Below, one piece after another: positions 36,859 to 46,287 of a stretch of DNA of 64,000 nucleotides. The stretch lies in NCBI GenBank assembly GCA_949373165.1, contig CASICO010000028.1:17753-81752 (forward strand). Direction: 5' to 3'. Under the pieces are notes generated by a model, which was given only the letters and a program-made list of their open reading frames with translations, had not been told where the DNA came from and did no database searches. Origin of the DNA: an uncultured Flavobacteriales bacterium. GTDB lineage: Bacteria; Bacteroidota; Bacteroidia; Flavobacteriales_D; Sanyastnellaceae. A program made the translations under genes and the position numbers. The first letter of the stretch is position 1. Every line of letters starts with the position of its first letter.

Positions 36859-36973
36859 GGATTTGTTTGCTCCAAGTTGTTGAATTTGAATGTATTCAGA
36901 TGGAGTGCGAAAAAATCTTCTTAACCAACATCCTGTGAATGAGCACATTCCCTTTGGTGTTAGCTTAGAGCTC

Positions 36974-39530
36974 ATGTTGGAAACCCAGGGTGTTCAAGTC
37001 GGTTTTAGCGGAGTTTTGGGTGGAGTTTTCTTGACCTTTTTGGGCTTCATGGGGTGTGAAGGATTGGATCAGCAGTTGGCCCAGGATCCGGTGCTGGACC
37101 GTTGGGAGGTGAAGGTGTCGGGGGAGTGGCTTCCAGCGGAGGTGCCCGGCTGCATCCACACAGACCTCATGCGTTTGGGGCGCATCGAGGATGTGTTTCA
37201 GGGCGTCAATGAAGGCACCGTGCAGTGGATAGAAAATGAAGACTGGCATTACCGCACCACGATCATAAGGCCCGAAGGCCCCGGCGAATGGGCCTTGGAA
37301 TTTCAAGGCTTGGATACATACGCCTTGGTCATGTTGGGGGGGGATACTTTGTTGGTTGCAGACAACATGCACCGTTTTTGGCGGATTCCACTGGAGAGAA
37401 TCAACAGGCAGATGTCCGATACGCTTGAAGTTCGGTTCATGAGTCCCATCACCGAGGGGCAGCGGATCTTGGATGATGCGCCATGGCCGATTCCGGTGAG
37501 CAATGAGGCCCGTCCCATGGGGCGGCAAACCAGTGCGGTGACCCGAAAAGCCATGTATCATTATGGGTGGGATTGGGCCCCCCGTTTGGCCACCAGTGGC
37601 ATTTGGAAGCCCGTCCAATGGGTGAGAACCGATGTGGAGTGGCCAAACCATCAGTTGAGCTTAACCATGTTGACGCAGGATTCGGCCATTTATGAGGTCC
37701 AGTTTGAAGGTGGGGGCGATGGGGTGAATGTCCGATTGGAACTAGACGGAGACCCGGTGCCAGTGGATTGGCAGAGCATGGGGGACGGACGATATCAGTT
37801 GGGGATCCAGCAACCCGAGTTGTGGTGGCCCAATGGCATGGGGGCGCAACCCTTGTATTCGTTGACTTTTGATCAGGGTGCCCGAAAGAGATTGAGTTTA
37901 AATCTGGGCGTGCGCTCTCTTCAATGGAACATGGACGCCGACCAACAGGGGCAGGCCATGCAATGCCGGGTCAATGGTGTGCCGGTTCAGGTGCGGGGTG
38001 CGAATGTGATTCCGCCCGACTTTTTTCCGGTTCGCGCAAAGAGAGAGTGGGGACGGGTTGTGGCCGACGCCAAGGATGCCCACATGAACATGCTCAGGGT
38101 TTGGGGAGGTGCCCATTATGGGGAGGAGGCGTTTTACGACTTGTGCGACGAGCATGGCATTTTGGTTTGGCAAGACTTCATGTCGGCCTGTGCTATGGTG
38201 CCCGGGGACGCCGATTGGCGTGAAAATTTCTTGGCAGAGGCGAAACAGCAAGTGACTTCGGCTTCGAAACCGAACGAGCTTGGCCTTGTGGTGTGGAAAC
38301 AACGAGTCCGAGAAGGCATGGCGAGACTGGGGTTGGCAAGACCTCTATGGACTTCATGGAGTGGATTCGGCCCAAGTGGACCAGGCGTATCGTCAGTTGT
38401 TTGAGTCTGATTTACCTTCTCTAGTGGATGAATGGAAGGGAGGGCAATACTGGCCATCTTCACCGCACTCTTTTGACCCCTCATCTCCACGGAAATCTGG
38501 GGACCAGCATGATTGGGGGGTGTGGTTTGGGAAAGCGGGTTTTGAATATTTCACAGACGAAGCCGGGCGTTTTGCCAGTGAGTTTGGACTTCAAAGTGTG
38601 CCAGACCGCAGGACGTTGTCCGAAGTGGGGGCGGCGGATTTTCAAGACACGGTGCTTCAATTTCGACAGCGCTGCACCATGGATTGGCTAGAGCCGGGTT
38701 TTGACGGCTGGGACATGATGCAGTACTACGCTGGCGAGTATTTCGCAGACCCGACCGAAGTGACGGCAGAAGGGCAAGACGAACTTGACGATTGGATCCA
38801 CCTGACCCAGTTGACCCAGGCCGAGGGCTTGCGTCAAGCCATCGAACGACATCGGTGTTCCAAAGGCCGGACTTCGGGTTCGTTGTATTGGCAGTTGGAT
38901 GATGTTTGGCCCACGGTGTCCTGGTCCACTGTCGATCATGCGGGTCGTTGGAAGCTGGCCCACCATGCGGTTCGCCATGCCAATCAGCCGGTGCGTATCC
39001 TGTGGGATCGTAGCCAAGAGGACCGGGTCCGAATGGTGGCGCAGAATTTGTCCGGCAAGTCCGTATCGGGAGAGGCTTCATGGGCCATGTTGGACTTGAG
39101 CGGGGACACCCTGTCTTCGGGGAAGGTGGACCTCAAAGTCGGGCCGCTTTTGGGGGAGTTGGAGGTGTCGGTGGAGTCCCTTCCAAAACAACCTGCGGTC
39201 TTGGCTTGGTCCTGGACGTCTTACGAAGGAGCGTCGCTGGACACTGGTGTGGTGGCTTTGAGCCGGCCCGCAAGCATGTCTTGGATTCCGACGAAGGTGC
39301 AGTGCAGCCCTGATTCGGGTGGCGTGTGGCTCACGGCGGATGCTGTGGCGTGTGGCATTCGACTCACCACGGCGGCCAAGGGACGTTTTGAGGACAATGG
39401 ATTTACCCTCCTGCCCGGTGAGCGAAAGTGGGTAGAGTGGTTGCCCTCATCGGGTGACAGGACCGTGCCATCAGACGTGGAGGTCAAACACCTCGGGATG
39501 TACCACAATGGCCGAGAAATGAGTCGGTAA
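36974..39530 (+). pseudogene. Glycoside hydrolase family 2 beta-mannosidase lipoprotein, one-base frameshift
   Basis: The protein starts with a lipobox signal (LTFLGFMGC) and has the beta-mannosidase layout. WEVKVSGEWLPAEVPGCIHTDLM and the YHYGWDWAPRLATSGIWKPV block are hallmarks of exo-beta-mannosidases. The acid/base Glu lies in LALWCGNNES and the nucleophile Glu in SEFGLQSVPD. Between QQVT and RLRNRTSL the frame shifts: an extra T at about 38254-38255 breaks it, and removing one T gives a protein of about 851 residues. It cleaves non-reducing-end beta-mannose, for example from mannan or N-glycans. A PNGase-F-like gene lies 5 kb away. The rest of the gene looks functional. Confidence 0.85.
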
Positions 39531-39537
39531 CTCCCGC

Positions 39538-40245
39538 TTAAAGACAGCCAAAAACAAAAGCCCCCAGTAGGCCGCCTACGATGGGGCCGACCACTGGAAT
39601 CCAGGCATAGGACCAATTGCTGTCGCGCTTTCCTGCAATGGGCAGAAGTGCGTGGGCAATGCGTGGACCGAGGTCCCGAGCAGGATTGATGGCATAGCCT
39701 GTGGGTCCACCCAAAGCCATGCCAATGCCCAGGACCAGCAATGCCACGGGAAGAGCATCCAAAGCCCCCATGCTATCTGCTGGAGAAGCGATGCAGAGGG
39801 CACCAAACACCAAGGCAAACGTGCCAATGGCTTCGGTCACCAGGTTCCATGCCGAATGTTGAATGGCAGGGGCTGTGCAGAATGTTGCCAGCTTCAGGTC
39901 GGGATCGGACGTGGCGTCAAAGTGCAACTTGTATGTGAGCCAAGCGATGGTGGACCCCGTCAGGGCACCCAGAACTTGGGCAGCGATGTATCCGGGAACA
40001 AGGGCAGAGTCAAAGTCGGAAAACGCTGCAAAAGCGAGGGTGACGGCGGGATTGAGGTGTCCGCTGCCGCCGAGTGCAGTGGAGGTGTATACCCCTACGA
40101 AGACGGCAATGGCCCATGCCCAACTGATGACCACCCATCCAGAATTGTGGCCTTTGGTTTTGTCGAGAACAACATTGGCGACCACACCGCTGCCAAAGAG
40201 CATGAGCATGGCGGTCCCGATAAATTCAGCGATGTAGGCTTCCAT
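39538..40245 (-). CDS. glpF: MIP-family glycerol facilitator / aquaporin
   Basis: The 235-residue channel protein has six membrane helices and both NPA half-helix motifs, SGHLNPAVTLAFA and GYAINPARDLGPRIAH. The Asp after the second NPA motif (NPARD) is the residue that marks glycerol facilitators. As the last gene of the glpK-glpD-glpF series it should let glycerol enter the cell. Its stop lies 8 bp from the convergent GH2 stop. Confidence 0.93.
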   Translation of the reverse strand: MEAYIAEFIGTAMLMLFGSGVVANVVLDKTKGHNSGWVVISWAWAIAVFVGVYTSTALGGSGHLNPAVTLAFAAFSDFDSALVPGYIAAQVLGALTGSTIAWLTYKLHFDATSDPDLKLATFCTAPAIQHSAWNLVTEAIGTFALVFGALCIASPADSMGALDALPVALLVLGIGMALGGPTGYAINPARDLGPRIAHALLPIAGKRDSNWSYAWIPVVGPIVGGLLGAFVFGCL

Positions 40246-40254
40246 TGGAATAGG

Positions 40255-41733
40255 TTAAGGCAGATGGCTCAGGGCCTTCTTGGTAAACAGGTTGATTTGA
40301 TTTTCTATCCATTCTTCTCCACGCCCTTGTGCCGAGGCCAATGCACGGGCCACAATGGGCGCTGCGGCCATGGCTTTGCGGGCGTCGAGATAAAGAATGC
40401 GGCGGCGGCGAGACAAGAAGTCCTCGACGGTAATGCACATTTCCTTGCGGTGGGCTTGGAGCACCGCTTGCGTCAATTCCGACTCGTTTTCGGGAAGAAC
40501 CGCTCGATCAAATTCGTTTTGCGCCTCCAGCACCATGTCTTGAGTGGATGCGGGCTCAAATCGAAGTTTGGTCTTTTTCTTCAGGTGTTTCAGTGTGTCC
40601 TCGGCCATCTTTCTGTACGTCGTCCACTTGCCACCCCGAACGCTGGTCAGTCCAGATTTAGAGGTTTTGATTTGGTGGCTTCTCGACAGCGCTGCGGTTT
40701 TGTCGATTCGTCCCTTGATCAAGGGACGCAGCCCAGCAAACATGCTTCGGATGTCTTTTCGACCCAAGTTGAGTCCCAGATGACGGTTGGCGTGGTCGAG
40801 GACAAAATCCACTTCTTGCGCCAAGGGACGCGGTTCTTCTTCGGGCTGATCGACCGCGGTGTCCGTGGTCCCAATCAAGACCTTGCCGTGCCACGGCACA
40901 GCGAAAACCACCCGACCATCGCTGGTTTTGGGAATCAAAACCGCTTTGTCTCCTGGCAGGACATCGGCATCAAAGGTGAGGTGGACGCCTTGACTCGGCT
41001 TGAGTCGGTTCTTGTGCCTTGGATTGTCCAGTCGGCAAAGGGCGTCGCTGAACGGACCGGTGGCGTTCACAAAGGCCTTGGCTCTGATGGTAATGGCATC
41101 TCCATGAAGTCCATCTTGGATGGAAGCCGACTGAATTCGCCCTTTTTTCTTCTGAAACCCAGTGACCTTGGCATGATTCAGCAAAACGGCGCCTTTTTTG
41201 GCAGCAGTTTTGGCCAAGGCCAGCGCCAAGCCAACATCGTCAAATTTGCCATCCAAGTATTGAAGACCGCCGACGATGCCTTTGCCTTTAAGGCGGGGGA
41301 GAAGGGTGTGCACTTTTGACTTTGAAAGGATGGTGGTTCGGCCCCATCTACGTCGACCGGCGAGCAAGTCGTAAAGGAGCAATCCCAAGCCGTAATAGGC
41401 AAGTTTCCAGTAGGTTGTTGCCGGAATAATGAAGGCTTGATCGGTGACTTCGTGCGGTGCGTTGTGCAGCATCCGGTCCCGCTCTTGGAGGGCTTCTCGA
41501 ACCAAAGAAATTTTTCGTTGCTCCAAATAGCGAACACCGCCGTGGACCAATTTGGTGCTTCGAGAAGAAGTGCCTTGTGCAAAGTCTCCGCGTTCGATCA
41601 GCAGGGTGGACAGCCCGCTGTTGGCAGCTTCCACTGCGATTCCGAGGCCGGTAGCGCCTCCGCCAATGATGCACACATCCCAGGTTTTTGAATCCTGAAG
41701 TTGTGACTTCATATGGGGTCGGTAGAGTTCCAT
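40255..41733 (-). CDS. glpD: Aerobic glycerol-3-phosphate dehydrogenase
   Basis: The 492-residue FAD enzyme oxidises glycerol-3-phosphate to dihydroxyacetone phosphate and passes electrons to quinones. It starts with the dinucleotide-binding motif DVCIIGGGATGLGIAVEAA and the GlpD signatures RGDFAQGTSSRSTKLVHGGVRYLEQ and WKTTYRKMAED-like GGKWTTYRKMAEDTL. The C-terminal GlpD cap domain follows. An alternative start is MKSQLQ seven codons in. The gene begins 3 bp after glpK. Confidence 0.95.
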   Translation of the reverse strand: MELYRPHMKSQLQDSKTWDVCIIGGGATGLGIAVEAANSGLSTLLIERGDFAQGTSSRSTKLVHGGVRYLEQRKISLVREALQERDRMLHNAPHEVTDQAFIIPATTYWKLAYYGLGLLLYDLLAGRRRWGRTTILSKSKVHTLLPRLKGKGIVGGLQYLDGKFDDVGLALALAKTAAKKGAVLLNHAKVTGFQKKKGRIQSASIQDGLHGDAITIRAKAFVNATGPFSDALCRLDNPRHKNRLKPSQGVHLTFDADVLPGDKAVLIPKTSDGRVVFAVPWHGKVLIGTTDTAVDQPEEEPRPLAQEVDFVLDHANRHLGLNLGRKDIRSMFAGLRPLIKGRIDKTAALSRSHQIKTSKSGLTSVRGGKWTTYRKMAEDTLKHLKKKTKLRFEPASTQDMVLEAQNEFDRAVLPENESELTQAVLQAHRKEMCITVEDFLSRRRRILYLDARKAMAAAPIVARALASAQGRGEEWIENQINLFTKKALSHLP

Positions 41734-41736
41734 GGC

Positions 41737-43233
41737 TCAGCGATCTTCTGCCCAAGACAATGTGGCCCGGACGGCGCGTTGCCAGCGGTTGTTCAAAGAC
41801 GTTCTGTCCCCATCGGTCATGGTGGAAGAAAAGGTTTTCTCTGCCTTCCATTGACTTTCCAGCGCGTCAAGACTGGGCCACAAGCCCACACCAAGTCCAG
41901 CCAAGAAGGCTGCACCCAACGCGGTGGTCTCTGTGATCGCTGGGCGAACAACGGATTTGCCGATCAGGTCACTCTGATATTGCATGAGCAGGTTGTTGAC
42001 TGTGGCGCCACCGTCCACCCGCAATTCAGCGATGGGGACGTCGGAGTCCGCTTCCATGGCGCTGACGATATCCACTGTTTGGTGGGCAATGCTGTCCAAA
42101 GCGGCACGGGCAAGGTGGGCTTTGTTGGTTCCGCGGGTCATGCCAAACAGCGCGCCGCGGGCATGTCCATTCCAGTAGGGTGCACCAAGTCCTGCAAAGG
42201 CGGGAACCAGAACCGCGCCATTGGAATCGGTCACGGAGGCCGCGAGTGTCTCGATTTCGCTGGATTGGTCGATCAAACCCAGTTCATCTCGGAGCCACTG
42301 TACCGTGGCACCGCCCATAAAAATGCTACCTTCCAGGGCGTAGGTGGTTTGGCCTTGTATGGTCCAGCCCACGGTGGTCAACAATCGGTTGGCACTGCTC
42401 ACGGGGTGGTGCCCTGTATTCATGAGCATAAAGCAGCCTGTTCCGTATGTGTTTTTGACCATTCCTGGCCGGGTGCATTGCTGACCAAACAGGGCGGCCT
42501 GTTGGTCACCAGCCACACCGCAAATGGGCGGCGCTGCAGCGTCCAATCTTGTGGCGAGTCCAAAATGACCACTGCTTTCCCTCACCTCGGGTAGCATGGA
42601 GGAAGGAATGTCGAAGAGGGCCAGCATCTGGTTGTCCCAATCGAGTTCGTGCAGGTTGAACAGAAGGGTACGCGACGCATTCGAGGGGTCTGTGGCGTGC
42701 ACTGCCCCTCCAGTCAAATGCCAAATGAGCCAGCTGTCGATGGTGCCAAAGGCGAGCTCGCCTTGCTCGGCGCGTAAACGTGCCCCTTCCACGTGATCCA
42801 AAATCCAGCGGACTTTGGTGCCCGAGAAATAGGCATCAATCTCCAATCCGGTTCGTTGGCGGATGTCGTCGGCATGGCCGTCGCTGCGCAGTCCATCGCA
42901 GTAGTCGGCGGTTCGCCGGTCTTGCCAAACAATGGCGTTGTGGATGGCTTTTCCTGTGGCACGGTCCCAGACCACGGTGGTCTCCCGCTGGTTGGTGATG
43001 CCAATGGCGGTCACGTCGGACATGCTGAGTCCCGCCTCTTTCAAGGCTTGATGTGCCGTTTGGATTTGGGTGTGCAGAATCTCTTCAGGGTTGTGCTCTA
43101 CCCATCCTGGGTTGGGGTAATGCTGCTGGAATTCCTGCTGCGCCATCGCAAGGATGTTGCCCGTTTGATCGAAAACCAGGCTCCGGCTGCTTGTGGTTCC
43201 TTGATCGAGTGCGAGGATGTAGCCGTTGCTCAT
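41737..43233 (-). CDS. glpK: Glycerol kinase
   Basis: The 498-residue FGGY-family kinase phosphorylates glycerol to glycerol-3-phosphate. It starts with [50 protein letters not shown] [12 protein letters not shown], and the C-terminal [17 protein letters not shown] signatures are clear. I start it at [10 protein letters not shown]; the frame extends 68 codons upstream without homologous sequence. It heads the glpK-glpD-glpF unit, 38 bp downstream of the redoxin gene. Confidence 0.96.
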   Translation of the reverse strand: MSNGYILALDQGTTSSRSLVFDQTGNILAMAQQEFQQHYPNPGWVEHNPEEILHTQIQTAHQALKEAGLSMSDVTAIGITNQRETTVVWDRATGKAIHNAIVWQDRRTADYCDGLRSDGHADDIRQRTGLEIDAYFSGTKVRWILDHVEGARLRAEQGELAFGTIDSWLIWHLTGGAVHATDPSNASRTLLFNLHELDWDNQMLALFDIPSSMLPEVRESSGHFGLATRLDAAAPPICGVAGDQQAALFGQQCTRPGMVKNTYGTGCFMLMNTGHHPVSSANRLLTTVGWTIQGQTTYALEGSIFMGGATVQWLRDELGLIDQSSEIETLAASVTDSNGAVLVPAFAGLGAPYWNGHARGALFGMTRGTNKAHLARAALDSIAHQTVDIVSAMEADSDVPIAELRVDGGATVNNLLMQYQSDLIGKSVVRPAITETTALGAAFLAGLGVGLWPSLDALESQWKAEKTFSSTMTDGDRTSLNNRWQRAVRATLSWAEDR

Positions 43234-43271
43234 GCGGTCAATTTCGTGAAAAGCCCGGACAAGCTGAGGTT

Positions 43272-43835
43272 TTATTCCGGTTTCCACTTGATGTTGCACC
43301 CCAAGGATGGAATTTGACCTTCTGCGGGCACAGTTTCTCCCGCAATCAAGGCGTCCAGTGCGCACCGCATGTCCACACCTGTTACCTCCACGTCGTTGCC
43401 TGGTCGAGCCCCATCGAACTGCCCGCGATAGACACACCTTCGATTGGCATCAAATAAAGCAAAGTCTGGTGTGCAGGCGGCTTCATAGTCCTTGGCCACG
43501 GATTGGCTCTCATCATAGAGATAGGGGAAGCGAAAACCATGCTCTTGGGCCAGTTTGGCCATGTGCTTTGGACCATCCATAGGGTACGCCACAACATCGT
43601 TGCTGGAGATGGCGATCACGTTGACGCCTTTGTCCATGTATTCATGGGCGAACTGCACAAATCCCGCGAGGATGCGCACCACAAATGGGCAATGGTTGCA
43701 CATGAACACCACCACGCTCGGCCCACTGGCCATCAAGTCGGTGCTTCTTTTCAAGGTGCCGCTAATGGCATCGGGCAGGTCAAAGGCAGGGGCCTGAAAC
43801 CCGAGGGGAATGGAGGTGGTGGGTGTGCGTGCCAT
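43272..43835 (-). CDS. Thioredoxin-fold redoxin (AhpC/TSA-like) protein
   Basis: The 187-residue protein has a thioredoxin fold with [26 protein letters not shown] and VIAISSNDV. The active site is C46-N-H-C49, which is unusual beside the common CGPC or CPYC motifs. A further Cys lies in the C-terminal segment [10 protein letters not shown] peroxidase or thiol-disulfide role is expected, without a known substrate. There is no signal peptide, so it acts in the cytoplasm. It lies on the same strand between the PhzF-like gene and glpK. Confidence 0.85.
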   Translation of the reverse strand: MARTPTTSIPLGFQAPAFDLPDAISGTLKRSTDLMASGPSVVVFMCNHCPFVVRILAGFVQFAHEYMDKGVNVIAISSNDVVAYPMDGPKHMAKLAQEHGFRFPYLYDESQSVAKDYEAACTPDFALFDANRRCVYRGQFDGARPGNDVEVTGVDMRCALDALIAGETVPAEGQIPSLGCNIKWKPE

Positions 43836-43914
43836 GATGTGGTCCTCTCACTGAAGAGGGTGTGCATTGAGAGAAAACGGGATTGATTTGGGCGATGCTG
43901 GATTTGCATTGAGC

Positions 43915-44736
43915 TCAGGCCCTTGCGCAGAGGGCCGAGGAGAGTTGGGCCGCGCTGAAGGTGAGGGCATGTCCGCGGACGAGGACACGGTCGCCGGAGA
44001 GGGTGCATTGGAGTTGGCCTCGGCGGGCGGAGCGTTGCTCTGCTTTGAACTCAGTCGCACCGGTGCGGGTGCTCCAGTAGGGGACCAGCGAGCAATGGGC
44101 CGAGCCGGTAACGGGGTCCTCTAGGATGGTGGCTTGTGGGGTGAAGAAGCGCGAGACAAAGTCGACTTCGTTGCCGGGTGCGGTCACAATGACGCCGCCG
44201 TGGCCCAAGTTGATTTGGTCGAATTCTGCGCGGTCGATGCAGATGTCATCCACCGTTTTTTGATCGGGGTAAACCAAGACGTAGTCGCGGGATTTGAGCA
44301 CTTCGATGGGCGCGTGGTTGAGGGCATTTGCAATGGCCTCGGGCAATTTTGCAGGGGCAGGCGGGCGAGAGGGAAGGTCCATTTCAAGGCGGCCATCAGC
44401 CTGCTCTCTCACGGTAAGTGGGCCGCTGGCAGAGGAGAAGCGGACCGTGGTGGCGTCTGGAGTGAGGTGGCGCAAGACCACGTGGGCACTGGCGAGGGTG
44501 GCATGCCCGCAGAGGTCCATTTCAAGGTCTGGGGTAAACCAGCGCAAATGGAAGTCCACTCCGTCTTCGGAGTTGTCTGATGGGCCGATGTACGCGGTCT
44601 CAGCGACGGCCATCTCCTTCGCCATTTGAAGCATCCAGCGGTCATCCGGCCAAGTGGTGAGCGGAATGACGCAGGCGGGGTTCCCGCCAAAAGGGTCTTG
44701 AGTAAAAGCGTGTACGCGAAAGCAGGTCAGGTTCAT
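43915..44736 (-). CDS. PhzF-family isomerase/epimerase-like protein
   Basis: The 273-residue protein shows PhzF signatures: FTQDPFGGNPACVI at the start, the catalytic Glu46 in AVAETAYIGPSD, and LRWFTPDLEMDLCGHATLASAHVV. The C-terminal half repeats the fold with FFTPQATILEDPVTGSAHCSL. In phenazine producers PhzF isomerises DHHA, but most members have unknown substrates and no phenazine genes are near. The start at MNLTCFRVHAF overlaps the PNGase-like gene's stop by 4 bp. A longer in-frame start is non-coding in character. Confidence 0.92.
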   Translation of the reverse strand: MNLTCFRVHAFTQDPFGGNPACVIPLTTWPDDRWMLQMAKEMAVAETAYIGPSDNSEDGVDFHLRWFTPDLEMDLCGHATLASAHVVLRHLTPDATTVRFSSASGPLTVREQADGRLEMDLPSRPPAPAKLPEAIANALNHAPIEVLKSRDYVLVYPDQKTVDDICIDRAEFDQINLGHGGVIVTAPGNEVDFVSRFFTPQATILEDPVTGSAHCSLVPYWSTRTGATEFKAEQRSARRGQLQCTLSGDRVLVRGHALTFSAAQLSSALCARA

Positions 44737-45956
44737 TGCCAATGCAGTGTGGCTGCGGTATTCCAAAAATTGAAGGTGCTGTCGGTCCACGCTTGTGCGC
44801 TGGGAACGGCGATTTCTAGGGTGTGGTTTCCTGCAGCAAGGTCTCCCAGGTCGAGGGTAAGCGGATGGACCGCATCGCCAGGACACCAGTTGGAGCGGCT
44901 GAGATCTGAGGAAGCCACACGTTCTTCGAGGGTGTCGCCATTGAGCACGTAGGTGGAGGGCCAGAACCCGCTGGTGGGGTTGAATCGGCGGTAGGCACCA
45001 CAGTCGTTGCGCCAAGGGGTCCAGCGCTTCAGGGTGTCGCCATCGAGGATGAGGCAATGCGCTTGCTCTGTAAACTCATCGCCACCGGCGTGTCCTCCGT
45101 GTCCAGTGGTTAGGAAATCCAGTGTGGTATTTTGTGCCGGTCCTTCCAGGTTAAAGGGCACGGTTAAGGGGCCGTGAGCAAAGGCGGTGTAGGGCCTTTG
45201 ATCATGCGCTAACTTGGTGGTATTCAGCAAGGAAAGTGTATTCCGATCAAGTGCTTTATCGCAAGGAAGATGGCTTTCCTTCATCTGAATTTGGGCGCTC
45301 AAAATGTAGCCTTCGTCGGTCCAGGTGTCGATGTAAACACCCACCCAAAGGGTGTCGGCGTGGGTGAGCCAATGTTGCATGACCGAAAGGTCTGTCGACC
45401 AATGCACGCTGTCGGCCCAGGCGCCCACAGATTCAGGCTTGTAGTCCAGCGCGCGCTCCGAGTGGCTAAAGTGGCCAACGCCGAACGGCGTGATGAACCG
45501 GAGGAGTTCTTGTGCAGGCGACCGGTCACCTTCGGCTACGATGCCTGCGAAACGTGTTGTATCCGCATCGCCGCCCTGTTGCATGCGGTTGAGGAAGTCT
45601 CGTCCGGCGGCATCGGCAAAGGCGAAAAGGGTGCCGCTTTTGTCCCAAGGATCACCTGCCGAGCGCAAGCTGACCTCTAATGTGATGTCGCACCGTCGGT
45701 CATTGCGGGGCAGTGCAATGGGCTTGAGGCGGATGCGGCCGGCGTCTAAGCGGTAATCGCCTGTCGCATTCAGTGTGGAGTCTGCCACACGACCTGGGAC
45801 AAAGTTGAGGGTGTCAGCGTTCCACAAGGTGACGGCGTGATGGCCCATTGCGGAAGCGTCAGAGGATGTGCCGCCGCAAGAGGCGAAAGACAGCATCAAG
45901 AGCAGGGCGCCCAAACTGCAAAGCAGCGGGGCACATTGCTGGGTTACATGCTGCAT
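44733..45956 (-). CDS. PNGase-F-like peptide-N-glycosidase lipoprotein
   Basis: The 407-residue protein starts with a lipoprotein signal (lipobox LSFASC). Two PNGase-F-type beta-sandwich halves are seen. The N-terminal half contains DPWDKSGTLFAFAD and LLRFITPFGVGHFS; the C-terminal half contains TTGHGGHAGGDEF, CGAYRRFNPTSGFW, SRSNWCPGDAVHPL and LAAGNHTLEI. PNGase F removes whole N-glycans from asparagine. The Asp and Glu positions around ITPFGVGHF and GHGGHAGGDEF fit the family, but which residues are catalytic here I cannot confirm. The nearby zinc-ribbon and PhzF-like genes share overlaps with it, so the three are one unit. Host or algal glycoproteins are possible targets. Confidence 0.8.
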   Translation of the reverse strand: MQHVTQQCAPLLCSLGALLLMLSFASCGGTSSDASAMGHHAVTLWNADTLNFVPGRVADSTLNATGDYRLDAGRIRLKPIALPRNDRRCDITLEVSLRSAGDPWDKSGTLFAFADAAGRDFLNRMQQGGDADTTRFAGIVAEGDRSPAQELLRFITPFGVGHFSHSERALDYKPESVGAWADSVHWSTDLSVMQHWLTHADTLWVGVYIDTWTDEGYILSAQIQMKESHLPCDKALDRNTLSLLNTTKLAHDQRPYTAFAHGPLTVPFNLEGPAQNTTLDFLTTGHGGHAGGDEFTEQAHCLILDGDTLKRWTPWRNDCGAYRRFNPTSGFWPSTYVLNGDTLEERVASSDLSRSNWCPGDAVHPLTLDLGDLAAGNHTLEIAVPSAQAWTDSTFNFWNTAATLHWQ

Positions 45957-46138
45957 GTCATGTCGCTTCCACAGCACTGAGGCGACTTGATTTTGCCTTC
46001 GCAAGAAGGGCACCGCGAAACCTGAACAGAGGAGCCGTCGGGAAGGTCAAGGTGTCCGTTTTCAAGAGGGACATCGCACTTTGCGCATTCGGCCTTGACA
46101 GCCATGTCGCATTGATTACAAGTGTAGGTGGCATTCAT
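45944..46138 (-). CDS. Small Cys-rich zinc-ribbon protein
   Basis: The 64-residue protein has pairs of cysteines: YTCNQCDM, AECAKCDVP, SRCPSCEGKIKSPQCCG and DMTCSM. This fits a two-zinc ribbon. The CPxCEGKIKSPxCCG pattern is familiar from conserved small Bacteroidota proteins of unknown function. It overlaps the PNGase-like gene by 13 bp. I start it at MNATYTCNQC, which gives a compact protein. Confidence 0.8.
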   Translation of the reverse strand: MNATYTCNQCDMAVKAECAKCDVPLENGHLDLPDGSSVQVSRCPSCEGKIKSPQCCGSDMTCSM

Positions 46139-46217
46139 ACAGACAATGTAAGCGACAGTGAATCGCATCCCGAATCGATTTTGCGTCTGTGCAATGAAGA
46201 GAGGGGCGGTTTGAAGG

Positions 46218-46252
46218 AAAAAGGCCCCTTGCGCGGTGCAAGGGGCCTTTTT
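46218..46252. terminator. Intrinsic terminator (bidirectional in form)
   Basis: A perfect 15-bp inverted repeat, AAAAAGGCCCCTTGC, loop GCGGT, GCAAGGGGCCTTTTT, lies between the GH16 stop (46288) and the zinc-ribbon gene start (46138). Read leftward, it ends the glucan-utilisation operon in front of the zinc-ribbon unit. The T-tract is five long on either side. Confidence 0.85.
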
Positions 46253-46287
46253 CCAATCTCGTCAAATGAGGAGCAATGGGACAGTGC

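Noticed and set aside
39652..41319. A long open frame (555 codons) on the plus strand
   Set aside because: It is exactly opposite glpF and glpD, whose products are unmistakable. It has no recognisable domain and is a by-product of their codon use.
43915..44736. Phenazine biosynthesis gene
   Set aside because: The PhzF fold is shared by many enzymes of unknown function, and no other phenazine genes are present.
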